NCBI GenBank assembly: GCA_038373865.1
Contig: JAXGGA010003027.1
Coordinates: 1 to 64,000 of the forward strand
Source: Uloborus plumipes
Lineage: Eukaryota; Arthropoda; Arachnida; Araneae; Uloboridae
DNA: 64,000 nt
Direction of reading: 5' to 3'
Positions within the stretch are counted from its first letter, which is position 1, and each line of letters opens with the position of its first letter. The position numbers and the translations under genes are program-made. Positions 22,008 through 32,735 of this stretch are shown here, in pieces. The notes under the pieces were generated by a model. That model had not been told where the DNA came from. It saw nothing but the letters and a program-made list of their open reading frames with translations, and ran no database searches.

Positions 22008-22690
22008 CCCCCTCTAATAATTTTTGAATGAATATTCCGATTTGAACAATTTTTTTTTGTTCGAAACATCTCGGCGAGTACAGCTCATTCCCATATATCA
22101 ATTTTTGAATTGAACCATTTTTCGATCAACTTTGAGCCGTTTAAACCTATCCCGCGACACTGAACAGCCCGATTTGAACGAACTTTTTTTGTTCGAAAGA
22201 TCTCAATTAGGTATTACAATTATTGATGTATTTAAAATTTCGATTTGAAAAATTTTTCGTTCAACATTGAACCGTTCAAGTAACCTGCCCCTCCTCCTAA
22301 TAACTTTTGAGTGAACCGTCCAATTTGAACATTTTTTTTTTCATCGACAAATCTCGGTAAGAATGCTTTATTCCCGGACATAAATTTTCGATTTGAACTA
22401 TTTTTGGTTCAACATTGAACAGTTCAAGCAACCTGTCGACGAATTACTTTGAGTGAGCAGTCCGATTTAAAGAAACTTTTTTTTTTGTCTGAAAGATCTT
22501 ATCAATAGCACTTCATTTCCGTATTTAAATTTTTAATTGAAGCAAGTTTTCGTTCAACATTGAACCGTTTAAGCAACCAGTAACCTCTAATAACTTTTGA
22601 GTATAGAGTCTGGTTTGATCTTTTTTTTTTTTTGATCGAAAGATTTTGCCAATGATATTTTATTTCCGTATTTAAATGACCCGTAAAATG
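22008..22690. repeat. satellite of about 145-bp units, about 4.5 copies
   Basis: Each unit carries CTAATAACTTTTGAGTG, CCGATTTGAAC, a T-run, GATCGAAAGATCT-like sequence and GTTCAACATTGAACCGTTCAAG. Unit landmarks fall near 22037, 22168, 22320, 22460 and 22607, spacing 131-151. Units are moderately diverged. Confidence 0.75.
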
Positions 22691-23684
22691 ACCAACCCCT
22701 ACTCTTAAAAGAAATAACTGTGCAGACGATATTTTTTTCTATATACATTTATTTGTTTTATTTTATTATTATTATTACATTTTTTTTTTGGCAAACGATT
22801 TTTTTTCTAAAAAAATATTCCCTTAAGAGAGTATTTTATTAACAACTAATTTATTTCAATTATTGGCAACATATTAAAAATAAAATTCGAGCTATTTCAT
22901 TTAGGAACGAGTTTTTTTGCTTGATAAAATACGTTTTGATGTGCTTTCTATTTAAATTCTTTTTGCAATGAAATTAGAGAATTTTTCTACGCAAAAACTA
23001 CAATTGTTGCATTGTTTAAAAGATGCTACAACTCTATTTATTTTTTTTTTACTTTAAACTTATCTATTTCATCAGATGAGAGAGGTACATTTTGTTTTTA
23101 GAAATCAGCTTTTAGTGCTAAAAAGGTAGGTTTGACACAATTTGCAGTCTCAGAAATTGAGAATATTTATCAGATGGCTAGAATGCCGATGTCAATGTAC
23201 GGGAAAGTTGGCTCGTTTAGTTCATGACAGAACTTCTTGTTATTTCTTATTGCACATTTGATCCTGCAATTTTTTGGTTGGGACATAGTTAATAGTATTT
23301 CAAGGGGCTTTTTTTAAATATCTGTGATGATATGAATGATATTTAATACCGTAAAATAGGTCAATCGGAACAGTTTTCAGCTTTGATTGTCAAAAAAGTA
23401 ATTAAAAGATAATTTTTTTTTCAATTTGATTTCTTGGTTAAAAACTTCGGTCTTGCTTTTCTTTTAATATTCCAAGCAAAGGCAAAACATTTTGGACAGT
23501 TATTATTAATGAATATAGGAATTTAGGGGTGCTCCGAATCACCCCGCTGATAGGGGTCAATCAGAAGACATGTCAAAATGTTTTTTTTTTTTTTTTCAAT
23601 TTAACCCTTTAACAGGTCTCCCAAACATGAGTAACATTGATGGAGGGGAATCAGAACAGATAGTTACTGTCAAAGAAAAGTTTT
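22691..23684. other. no gene seen
   Basis: AT-rich. Words such as TAGGGGTCAATCAGAAGACATG near 23550 may be decayed repeat; nothing definite. Confidence 0.45.
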
Positions 23685-23858
23685 TAACCGACTTCAACAA
23701 AGGAGGAGGTTATACAATTCGTCGGAGAAATTTTTTTTTTCGGTATGTTACAAGATTACTCGAAGATGCCTGGACCGATTTCAAAAATTATTTTTTTTTT
23801 AGAAAGGTCTTTCTTTCCGATTGGTCCCATCCTCTCGTGGTCCGGGTTCGATAACGGG
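23685..23858 (+). repeat. dispersed repeat starting ACCGACTTCAACAAAGGAGG, copy 2
   Basis: The better preserved copy of 7852-8030, with TTCGTCGG after the opening motif and CGTGGTCCGGGTTCGATAACGGG near the end. Frames at 23570 and 23745 run through it and are artefacts of the repeat. Confidence 0.65.
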
Positions 23859-23971
23859 AACCTGCAGAAATCTTTCGAAAAAGAAGTTGGGATCACAGTA
23901 ATCGTAATAATGACCATTTTGAACGCCAGGCTTCTCTGGATTGCGTAATGAAATTCATTTCTATGGTCTTT

Positions 23972-24340
23972 TTGAAAATTTTAAACCGAGTATCTTTCTA
24001 TGTCCTGCTTTTTTCTCCTTAACTCCAACGAACTGAAAGTCGTACCAGGTACTAATTGATTCGTAATATTTCAGGTTTTATTAGTCTCAATTTACATAAG
24101 TTTTGATAAAGGAATTCTGAAGAAAGTGAGGAAAATCTCCAAATTTTTGCTCAAATTTAAAGCGATTTGTCCTAAATGATTAAATATGAAATACATTGTT
24201 ACAAAACGTGATTGATATGAAACAGTTATTATAATGATAATGAAAATTTTGAATGAAGGCTTAACTGAAGCAAACATGAAACTCATTAGCGTGCCACGTA
24301 CGCAATACGTCGTAAAAATTTATGAACCGCCAGCATCTAG
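23972..24340 (+). repeat. Helitron-like repeat, inverted copy of 42740-43138
   Basis: GAGTATCTTTCTATGTC, ACGAACTGAAAGTCG and TTTTGAATGAAGGCTTAACT match the reverse complement of 43115-42790. CTAG followed by T at 24338-24342 would be compatible with a Helitron 3' end, but no clear hairpin precedes it. Confidence 0.4.
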
Positions 24341-24578
24341 TGTTGTTTTGAAATATAAATTAGTTGAAAAGCCGTTAATATTTAGCCTTTGATTAAACTA
24401 GTACACATATAAATACCAGAGAATAACAAGGATTATTTTTTAGTGCCAATCGTTTAAAATTTTAGACGGGTTGATACTTTCTTTCTCTTTTTTCCTTACA
24501 TAGTTTATTTTATGAAGCGTTTGCTTCAGCAAATTAGGTGAAGTTTTGTAATGGAAACATTACCTTATTTCATATGTA

Positions 24579-26200
24579 CAGTCATAGAAAAAAAAAACGA
24601 AACACTCGCTCGTATTCGAAGACTATTAACACTAGAGACACGTGTAATATGTTATTTTTTCAGGAATAATATTATCTATACATTTCTATTAGTAGATTGT
24701 TGTTAAGGGGTCGTCTTCATATAAAATCGGCATCAACTTTAAAATTTTCTATGAAAACCCTCCTTTTTTATCGCATATTTGTGATCAGCAACATCATTTA
24801 ACTTTGTATACCAAATCGTTTTAAATTTGCTCCAGCCGTTGCTTCACAATTGAACTGAGAAAAAACCGTCCCGTAATGTTAAAAATATTTTTGATACTTG
24901 GGCATATAATACCTAAACCACGATAGGTACGGCAAGTTTGTTTTTTTATATCAAAATATGAATCAACCCAACAATAAAAACGTCATTGACTTCCTCTCCG
25001 ATAAAATTTTGAATTTTTTATGAATTATGAAATTAATATTTGAAAAAATGATGATTTGGAACCATATAATATTTTGATTCAGAAACAATCTAGAAGGGGT
25101 TTTAAAGGTGAATCCAAAATGGGAGCTTAAAATATCCAGTAGTTTTTAAGATATGCTAAAAGAACCATTTTTAGGGACCATATACAACTGTGCAAACTGA
25201 AACAATAGCAGGGAATTTCTATGCAAAGAAAGAGGAACATACTAATCCACCAGTTGCAGAACATGCTCAGCGTTTTCATATAGTATTTAGTTTTCCACAG
25301 TTATAATATGTTGAAAGCGAAACGGTTAATAAAACTGCTGAGTACATTTGAAAACTGGTAGACGATCCAGTTTTTGTCCATTAGTGAGAAGTCTGCATTT
25401 CTGCAACATGTACCAATTCAGAAAACTTTTTACCTGAAAACTCGATTTTCATGGAAAACTGTGGTATCTCGGAAGGTTATTTGGAATAATTTGTGGCGAT
25501 TAGACGTTTTTTAAATTCGGAGCCACGGTTTTAACAATTTTGCCAATCCTAATACAGTAGTTTATATAAATACAAGAGGTCACTTTTAAGTTGTAACCTC
25601 TCTCCAGAAGGTGTGTGCTGCATGGGTTAGTGCGTAGCTAAATTTATGCATCTATCTTTGTCGAATCAAAAAGATAGAATGTTGCGTTTTTCCCTTGAAC
25701 TCTACACAGTAGGGTTTTCTGTTCCAAATTAAAAAAAAAAAATGTTATAACTTTAACAAAATTGGAGAATTTTTAATTAATTACGAAAAGCAAATGTATT
25801 ATTGCGAGTAGCTTTAGGTAATGTAATCGAAAAAATATGATTTGTCTACTCTTTGTAAATTTCGACCTTGAAAGTAGCATTTTAAATGTGGTGGTGGTCC
25901 CTAAATCTTTGGTCGGTCATAACTTTTGTTCTACTGGTCCTAAAGTGATGCCGCTTGGTACCCAGCGTACTTTTGGCCCTCCGTACCTAATTATGTAACC
26001 AAATGTAGTGGTTCCTATTTGAAAATTCAGACTTCGAGTTCATTTCACTTTGTATATAGCCCCTTATCAAAATTTTACTCACATAGTTTTAAAGAAGACT
26101 TTAATCCATGTCAGAAGACACCTTTCTTTCGTTCTTGGCAAGTATAGCAGTCGAATAATTCAGAGTGTTTCGGGTTTTTTTTTTTTTTTTTCTATGACTG
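24579..26200 (+). mobile_element. 1.6-kb TA-flanked TIR element, copy A
   Basis: CAGTCATAGAAAAAAAAAAC at the left faces the inverse ending TTCTATGACTG at 26200, with TA on both sides. Two further copies lie at 33389-35005 and 35008-36582. No long frame exists in any copy, so this is a large non-autonomous element; TA target and CAGT ends fit Tc1/mariner. Landmark GGTCGGTCATAACTTTTGTT is kept in all three. Confidence 0.8.
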
Positions 26201-26225
26201 TACATTTACACTAAAAAGAATAAAA

Positions 26226-26700
26226 CAAAATATTTTTGGAAAAAAAAAATTGAGCCGACTTCGGAACTTCACTCGGCAAGTGCTCTAAAAAGTAAAAAAT
26301 AATTTTATTCTTTGAACACCATCGACACTACATTTAAACATAAGTTTTGAAGTCGGTGCAAAAACTATAGGTGAAATGATGTTTAACTACATTTTGCCAA
26401 CATTTTTCAGAGAAAACCATTGAAAATTAAGAGCTAAATATGTGTACCATTACATAAATATGTGGTTGTCAATATAGTGTATGCGAATGCGAATAAAGAA
26501 CCCGGATTCATTGTAATTTATATATATAGTTAAATTATAGTTTCGTATGATTCTATATCGTGTTTTTGCACCGACTTCAAAACTTATGTTTAAATGTAGT
26601 GTCGATGGTGTTCAAAGAATAAAATTATTTTTTACTTTTTAGAGCACTTGCCGAGTGAAGTTCCGAAGTCGGTTCAATTTTTTTTTCCAAAAATATTTTA
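26226..26700. repeat. fold-back pair of ACCGACTTC-ended MITEs
   Basis: The MITE at 26254-26357 and its near-identical inverse at 26571-26674, with shared flanking collars, form arms of about 140 bp (26226-26368, 26562-26700) around a 193-bp loop. The arms could pair into a long hairpin in DNA or RNA. Confidence 0.75.
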
Positions 26701-27369
26701 TTTTTTTCTATACTAAAAAATATTTTTGATTTGTCAAAATTCAAAATAATTTTGAACTTATGAAAAATTGAAATTAATTTTTAAAAAGTGCGTTTGAATC
26801 GAAATACAAAGATTCAACATAAATGGAAGTCACTCATGTCGTCCACAAACATGTACTTGTCCTTAAAACTAGCAGTTGTGGCTTGGCTTAAGTTTTTTCG
26901 TAACATCTTCTGGGATGAACGCTGCCTTTTCTTGAGTTTCTTGAAATCTCTGGGTTTTTGGGGATTGTCCTGTAAGATTTTCCCGCTTATTCATTACTAT
27001 GTGTGCTGGACTTTTGCTGCATTAAGTATAAGATCTGCCCCTATGTATTTTAAGTAAAAAGAAGTCTCCTAGAGCAAAAATCTTCTTAATTCTGCAACTT
27101 TGTCATTCTAAGATCTAGTTGTTTACGAGAAGGGATAAACAGTAATAGTCTTTTGTCTTTGTCTTGACTAGAAGAACTGGGGTTAGAATCTTGATCTTTC
27201 AAACCGTTTCCTTTAAATAAGTTTGAATTGGAAGAACAGAACAAAGTGTTCCGATTTACCCCACAAATCCTTATCCTATGACATTATGAAGAATTTTTCA
27301 TTTTTATGCCACAATTAAAATATGTTATCTCTTCTAATGTGGTACTCTGTTGCTCATATATATGCATAA
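26701..27369. other. no gene seen; fragment related to 53775-53850
   Basis: AAGTCACTCATGTCGTCCAC and CAGTTGTGGCTTGGCTT (26827-26886) match words in the tandem duplication at 53553-54653. The 89-codon frame at 26788-27057 overlaps this repeat and has no recognisable domain. Confidence 0.45.
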
Positions 27370-28387
27370 TCTATATCTATAAAAATGAGTGTATGTATAC
27401 TTGTTCTCTATACAAATCCACAGTTAGCGTCAGATTTTCATCAAACTTGACACAGAGGTTCCTTGATGCCCTAGAATTCTCATAGGCGGGGTCTTGAAAT
27501 TTTAAAAAATCTAAAAAGCTCAAATTCAAGTTTTTTGGCAAAAAATGACCCTTTTATAGGAATCTAGCCTGTTATTAGGCCTATTTTTTTAATCGACATG
27601 AGCCTTTAGGTTACAAATTGATAAAATTTATGGTATTTAAATATTAGCATTTTCCAACACAGATTAAAATTAAAACAATGAATTTTCATTTCAAGGCTCA
27701 CCTATTTCATTTTAGCATGAAATAAGTCAAAAACAATTAAACTGCTTTTTTTTTCTTTTCAACTGATAGAGATAAACCTTTAAAGCGAGAAAGTAATTTA
27801 TTTCTGATTTATCAACCTTTCTACCTCGAGGCTCGGAAACAACGAATTCGAAAAACATAAATTTTTGAATTGTAAGTATATTTAGCTACCACTCTGCAAA
27901 AATGCCTCCGAAGAAACGGAAAGCAATAGGACAAGTTCATCCTAAGGCAAAAAAAACGGCTGAAAAACGTGAAAATGAGAGTCCTGAGGAGAGAAATCGA
28001 AGACTAGCGACAGTGCACATTAGAGATATGACGGCTAGAGCATTAGAAAGCAATGAGCAGCGTGAGTATCGTCTAAGAGATCTGAGAGATAGAGCAACTA
28101 GATCAAGACAATCGGAGACAGTGAGTCAGCGTCAGTTTCGTCTAAAACAACAACAACAGAGAACTACTACATCAAGACTATCGGAGACAGTGAGTCGTCA
28201 GTTTCGTCTAAAAGAACATCAAGAGAGAACTACTACATCAAGACTAAATTTATTTATTCTTGCGCCTGAAGGTGAAACTAAGAGCGTTGTTTATGAACAA
28301 GTTTTGCGTTTAATTTTTATTAGAATTTTTTGAGAAGCTAAAGTTTTATATTAATACGCACCCGGGCAACGCCGGGTATAAAGCTAG
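27370..28387 (+). mobile_element. internally deleted Helitron, 1.0 kb
   Basis: It starts TCTATATCTATAAAAATGAG after an A and ends with CTAG followed by T. A GC-rich hairpin ACCCGG-gcaacg-CCGGGT (28360-28377) lies 10 bases before the CTAG. These are the standard Helitron termini and insertion site. It carries a short remnant of the Rep-helicase frame (27902-28333). Confidence 0.85.
27902..28333 (+). pseudogene. Rep-helicase remnant: N-terminal repeats joined to C-terminal tail
   Basis: The frame encodes 143 residues. It begins MPPKKRKAIG with a basic stretch, then three degenerate copies of an Arg/Gln/Glu-rich repeat (about residues 45-115) typical of the leader of arthropod Helitron Rep-helicases. 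It then passes straight to LFILAPEGETKSVVYEQVL, which I recognise as the extreme C-terminal tail of such helicases. The Rep HUH nuclease and the SF1 helicase motifs are absent, so more than a thousand residues were lost in frame. It cannot catalyse rolling-circle transposition; whether the peptide is made is unknown. Confidence 0.7.
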
Positions 28388-28805
28388 TTAAAAAATAAAA
28401 TTCTCAGATTTGAAATATAAAGGGGTCTGTACTTGCATATAAAGTTTTGAAGACCACGATAACTTGACGTTTTTTAGCGTCTCACTTGGAGCCTTGCAAA
28501 GAAGCTAATAGTATTTCCAGAATGACAAAAATATTTGTTTCCTACTTCTTATAACATTACCTTTCTATAAAAAAATTTTAACTACCAAAAATACCCGACG
28601 GTAAGATTTTCTTTGTATGAGCAGGGAATTTTGAATCACTCCGCTGTTCCTATACATCCCATTTTTCGGTATTTAAATTTTTGAAATGTTGTAACGAAAT
28701 TTAAAAAGAAACGTAATTAAATTGGCTATGACTTATTCTTTGTAGTAAGAAATAATAGCTATAAAGAACTTCTTTTAAAGCTTTAGTGAAAAAATGGCAC
28801 ATGTA
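28388..28805. other. no gene seen
   Basis: AT-rich; possibly the 3' flank of the minus-strand exon candidate that ends at 28820. Confidence 0.4.
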
Positions 28806-28819
28806 TTTCTTTCCAATAT

Positions 28820-29028
28820 TCATATAGCTAGCTTCTTCACTACATATTTCACCATCAGCTCAGGCTCTCCAGATTGCATGAGCCCCAAACAAGAGCGAGA
28901 TGTGGTCTCTGGATATTGCAGCTTTTCCAGAAGTGAAAGCAAATAAGCAACAGATCGTGTTTGCAACTCTGACTTAGCTTCAGGCCATATCTTCCTTAGG
29001 AGCCTTCCTGATACACCAGAAAGGTTAC
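28820..29028 (-). CDS. possible terminal exon or fragment of an unidentified host gene
   Basis: On the minus strand a frame runs to a TGA at 28822-28820 with ordinary protein composition and markedly higher GC than its surroundings: ...RLLRKIWPEAKSELQ... then ...LMQSGEPELMVKYVVKKLAI. Upstream, CCTTTCTGGTGTATCAG at about 29029-29045 would serve as a splice acceptor (phase 1). The open frame extends further upstream through an A-run to 29077, which I exclude. I do not recognise the family. Alternatives are a captured gene fragment or a chance frame. The block is not in any repeat I can find elsewhere in the window. Confidence 0.35.
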
Positions 29029-29084
29029 CAAGATGTTGCGACAAAGATTTTTTTTTTTTGGTATATTCCAGAAACATGACTGAC

Positions 29085-29225
29085 TTTTATTGAATGAGTT
29101 TGTGAGATTTTCAGAAAAATACCAGATTAATTGCAAGCAGATGGCATAGCTAATATATAACTTAAGTAAAAAGTTTCAAACTTATGTTAAAGCCTTAAAA
29201 CTTTTGACAGATTTTATACTAGTAA
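29085..29225 (+). repeat. left part of a split old repeat (see 38482-39005)
   Basis: TTTTATTGAATGAGTTTGTG, CCAGATTAATTGC and TTTTATACTA match 38484-38632 in order. The repeat breaks at 29225 where the minus-strand Helitron begins and resumes at 32736. Confidence 0.65.
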
Positions 29226-31473
29226 CTAGCAGAACCCGGCAGGCGTTGTTCTGCCTAGATGTATATTTCGTCTCCACATGGTGTTTTGGATGTAAAAATC
29301 TATAAAGCATTGTTGAAAATAGGCATGAAAGATTTTAATAATTCTAAATCAAGCAAAGTTATCTTCTGATAAAGTTATTCAATTTTCAGAAAGTCTATTC
29401 AATAAAAAAGTTCATTTTCCTTTTAAACTATAAAACTATGTTCTGTTGAGTTGGAAAACACAGATGTCCACTTCTTAAAGAGTTAATAAAGTCACTTAGA
29501 AGGCTAAACTAAGCTTAACAACAATGGCGGACTTGTTGAAATTTTGCAATGTAAAGATGCAAATGATACTTAAACTTGACAGTACTTGAAGAAACTTCTT
29601 AAAACAGAAAAGTAACACATCTTTTTGAATAAGAAAAAAAGCATGGAGGAATGGTTGTACTTTAGTAATTTGGTGGCATAAGCTATCGGGAAATACTCGT
29701 CCATACGCACAACCATTTGAAAATTAAGTAACAACATATCTAATGCGAAGGCTACGTTCAGAGTATTCGCCCGGGCCGCCCGGGCGTTTAAGCCGTGACG
29801 TCATAAATAGCTGCCCGGGCCGAGCCCGGGAAGTTGTGGTCTGGACAGCACTTGTGCCTTTCGAGAAGAAACAAAATGGCGGACACAACAGCAGAAAGTT
29901 ACGCGGCGGTCAATGCAGGAACAATCCTGCATTCGCTCCTATATTTCGGCCCAAAATGATACCATTCTTAACCTTGGCGGCAATTATTGTTCATCTACCG
30001 TCATGGTTGAACGTGGGATCGAAATGACTTATCGAATTTAATAAGAAATATGTTATTTTAAATGAAGGGATTTACGATGAAATAGGCCTAACAGTAAGTA
30101 AAGAATTTCATCGATCTCGCTTATCTGATAGGATTGTTCCTGCAATGACCGATTCTCAAGGAAATGTACCTTTTCAGATTCATCACAGCAAATAGCGTGC
30201 GTATTTTTGACCATTGTGTGTGTGTTTTCAAGATTTTGTTTTAGTCACTCTTCGTAAATTCTAGCAGACGAAAGAGCAATCAATTTCAGCCAATGAGCAT
30301 CATCCTTTGCTAAACGCCCAAACACGTGACCTATCTGCCCAGCTAAATTTCCTGGGCTGCTTGTGCTTGAGCCCGGGAAGCTCGGGCGTCTACTCTGGAC
30401 AGCGTTTGGGAAGTTCAGGCGTTCCAAATGGCAGCTCTGAACGCTTTGGGAAGAACCCGGGCTTCCCGGGAAGCTCGGGCGCGTACTCTGAACGCGCCCG
30501 AAGAAATGAGTTCCATAAATTTTGCACGTGTGGCATAATTTGAGCAAGCATAAATATATTATTCGCAAGGCTGAAAACAATTTTAATGACTTATTTGGTG
30601 CTCAATACCCACCATTCCGTACGTCGTTAATAATTTTTAACATTGCGGTTAATGACAAATATTACGGACATGAAAAAGCAAACACCTTAAAAAATATGGT
30701 AGCATTTGAGTACTGTCATGCAATAATATGTTTGTCTGAGAAGGAAACATATTTAATCAGGTATTTATCATACACAAATAATCAATTTGAAATCAATTTG
30801 AATAGTATATTTGGCGCTAAATGTACACCATTCCGTAAGGCGTTAAAATAATTTCCAACATTGCGGTATATCATAGCAAACAGTATGGACATGAAAACGA
30901 ACTATTGATTGGATGTTTGGCGAGAAAATATAGTAGCATACTTTGATTGAAAACGGCAATAGGTATAAAGAACAAAATAGTGTTCGTCTGGAAAATAATG
31001 CATGACATCTTCGCCTCTACAAATCTAAAGGAGTTCCGAAATATGAAACTGAATCTCATTTGTTTAAAAAAAAAGATTAATCTGTTAATCAAATACTTTT
31101 TTATCCTTTATACTTGATATAGTTATTGGGAAAACTTCCATTATTGAGGGCTCTTGGCGCGATTTAAAAGATCGCCAAATTTACGGTAGCAAGCAATTCC
31201 AACTTATCTGCCAGAGAGTTGAGTTGATACACTAAATACTCGATTGGATTAATGAAAGACTTCAAAAATGGAGTTTTAAATTGAAATTACAAAGACAGAA
31301 TCAGGTCTAAAATTGAAATAAAAAAATAACTACCCATCGGATTTTATTGAAACTGGTCTCTAAACCTTTCCAGTACTAAAAGGATCAAACGGTGAAAATT
31401 TCAGCCAAATCTCCCGGGTAGTTTCTGAGATCTTAGGGAACACACACACACATATACACATTTACCAATATTC

Positions 31474-31502
<29 letters not shown>
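29226..31502 (-). mobile_element. non-autonomous Helitron, minus strand, second copy
   Basis: CTAG at 29226-29229 after an A, then the hairpin-bearing 3' end shared with 10212-12114, and homology up to the TTCATTTATATATA near 31480. The 5' TC terminus is blurred by TA expansion where the Tc1-like element inserted. Compared with copy 1 it lacks about 230 bp (11111-11345 there) and has a 748-bp insertion at 29751-30498. The 109-codon frame at 30522-30851 is repeat sequence. Confidence 0.7.
29751..30498. mobile_element. GC-rich TIR element of unknown superfamily, 748 bp
   Basis: It interrupts the Helitron at a site known from the empty copy near 10830. CGAAG flanks both sides (29746-29750, 30499-30503), a 5-bp duplication. 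Ends share GTTCAGAGTA and CGCCCG in inverted orientation. The interior repeats CCCGGGAAG(C/T)TCGGGCG phrases and contains GTGACGTCAT with ATAAATAG nearby. The frames through it (29743-30027, 30245-30580, 30307-30543) show no domain and follow the GC-rich repeats. Confidence 0.6.

Positions 31503-31504
<2 letters not shown>
31440..31504. repeat. (CA)n and (TA)n microsatellites at the Helitron/Tc1 junction
   Basis: A short (CA)n run and then about 28 bases of TA repeats lie directly left of the Tc1-like element; the TA run resumes after its right end (32723-32734). Confidence 0.85.
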
Positions 31505-31507
<3 letters not shown>

Positions 31508-32722
31508 TGAAGTGACAAAAGTCATGGGATAGCAATATGCAAATTTTCAGATGGCAGTAGCATCGCATAGAACAGGTATAAATGCGCAGTGCTTTTACAG
31601 AGCTTTCATTTCTGTTCAAGTTATTCATGTGAAGAGGTTTTAACGTGATGATGACCGCACGACGTGAATTAACAGACTTTGAACGCGGAATGTTAGTTGG
31701 AGCTAGACGCATGGGTCATGCCATTTCGGAAATCGTTAGAGAATTCAACATTCCCAGATCCACTGTGTCAAGAGTGTGCCGAGAGTATGAAATTTCAGGC
31801 ATAACATCCCACCATGGACAGCGCAGTGGTCGACCGCCTGCACTTAAAGATCGAGACCGGCGACGTCTGCAAAGAGTCGTAAATTCTAACAGACAAGCAA
31901 CACTGCGTCAAATCACCGTAGAAATCAATGTGGGACGTACAATGGACGTGTCTGCTAGAACTGTGCGGAGAAATTTGGATTTCTTGGGCTATTCCAGCAG
32001 AAGACCGACTCGAGTGCCTTTACTGACAGAACGACATCGCTTGCAGCGACTCTCGTGGGCACGTGAGCATATCGGTTGGTCCCTAGATGAATGGAAAACC
32101 GTGGCCTGGTCCGATGAGTCACGATTTCAGCTGGTAAGAGCCGATGGTAGGGTTCGAGTGTGGCGCAGACCCCACGAAGCCATGGACCCAAACTGTCAGC
32201 AAGGCACTGTTCAAGCTGGTGGTGGCTCCGTAATGGTGTGGGCTGTTTTTTCATGGCATGGACTTGGTCCTCTAGTGCGACTGGACCGAACATTGACTGG
32301 AAATGCTTATGTGCAGCTACTTGGAGATCACTTGCAGCCATTCATGGACTTCATGTACCCAAACAACGATGGGATTTTTATGGATGACAATGCGCCATGT
32401 CACCGGGCCACAACTGTTCGCAATTGGTTTGAAGAAAATTCTGGACAATTCCAACGAATGATTTGGCCACCTAGATCGCCCGACATGAATCCCATTGAGC
32501 ATTTATGGGACACCATCGAGAGGTCTGTTCGTGCCCAAAATCCTGCCCCATCAACGCTTTCACAATTATGGACGTCTATCGAGACAGCATGGCTCAATAT
32601 TCCTGCAGAAGACTTCCAACGACTTGTTGAGTCCATGCCACGTCGAGTTGTTGCACTTCGCCGGGCAAAAGGAGGGCCGACACGATATTAAGAGGTATCC
32701 CATGACTTTTGTCACTTCAGTG
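31505..32722 (+). mobile_element. intact Tc1-like transposon, DD36E type, 1,218 bp
   Basis: CACTGAAGTGACAAAAGTCA starts a 27-bp perfect terminal inverted repeat; the right end is its exact inverse. TA flanks both ends within a TA tract. One uninterrupted transposase frame lies inside (31645-32691). Perfect TIRs and an intact frame point to recent insertion. Confidence 0.92.
31645..32691 (+). CDS. Tc1-like transposase, 348 aa, DD36E spacing
   Basis: It catalyses cut-and-paste transposition at TA sites. Residues about 10-110 hold two helix-turn-helix units of the paired-like DNA-binding region (FERGMLVGARRMGHAISEI... and the RTVRRNL segment). The catalytic triad is D157 (WSDESRF), D248 (DDNAPCH) and E285 (NPIEHLW), with 36 residues between the last two. 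The C-terminus SMPRRVVALRRAKGGPTRY is the family's usual end. Three Met codons in a row open the frame; I take the first. Length is normal for the family and no stop or frameshift is present, so it may be active. DD36E families have been described in the Tc1/mariner group; placement needs a tree. Confidence 0.92.
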   Translation: MMMTARRELTDFERGMLVGARRMGHAISEIVREFNIPRSTVSRVCREYEISGITSHHGQRSGRPPALKDRDRRRLQRVVNSNRQATLRQITVEINVGRTMDVSARTVRRNLDFLGYSSRRPTRVPLLTERHRLQRLSWAREHIGWSLDEWKTVAWSDESRFQLVRADGRVRVWRRPHEAMDPNCQQGTVQAGGGSVMVWAVFSWHGLGPLVRLDRTLTGNAYVQLLGDHLQPFMDFMYPNNDGIFMDDNAPCHRATTVRNWFEENSGQFQRMIWPPRSPDMNPIEHLWDTIERSVRAQNPAPSTLSQLWTSIETAWLNIPAEDFQRLVESMPRRVVALRRAKGGPTRY

Positions 32723-32735
32723 TATATATATATAA

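Noticed and set aside
29743..30580. Overlapping frames on both strands in GC-rich sequence
   Set aside because: They follow GC-rich internal repeats of a TIR element on both strands and contain no recognisable domain.
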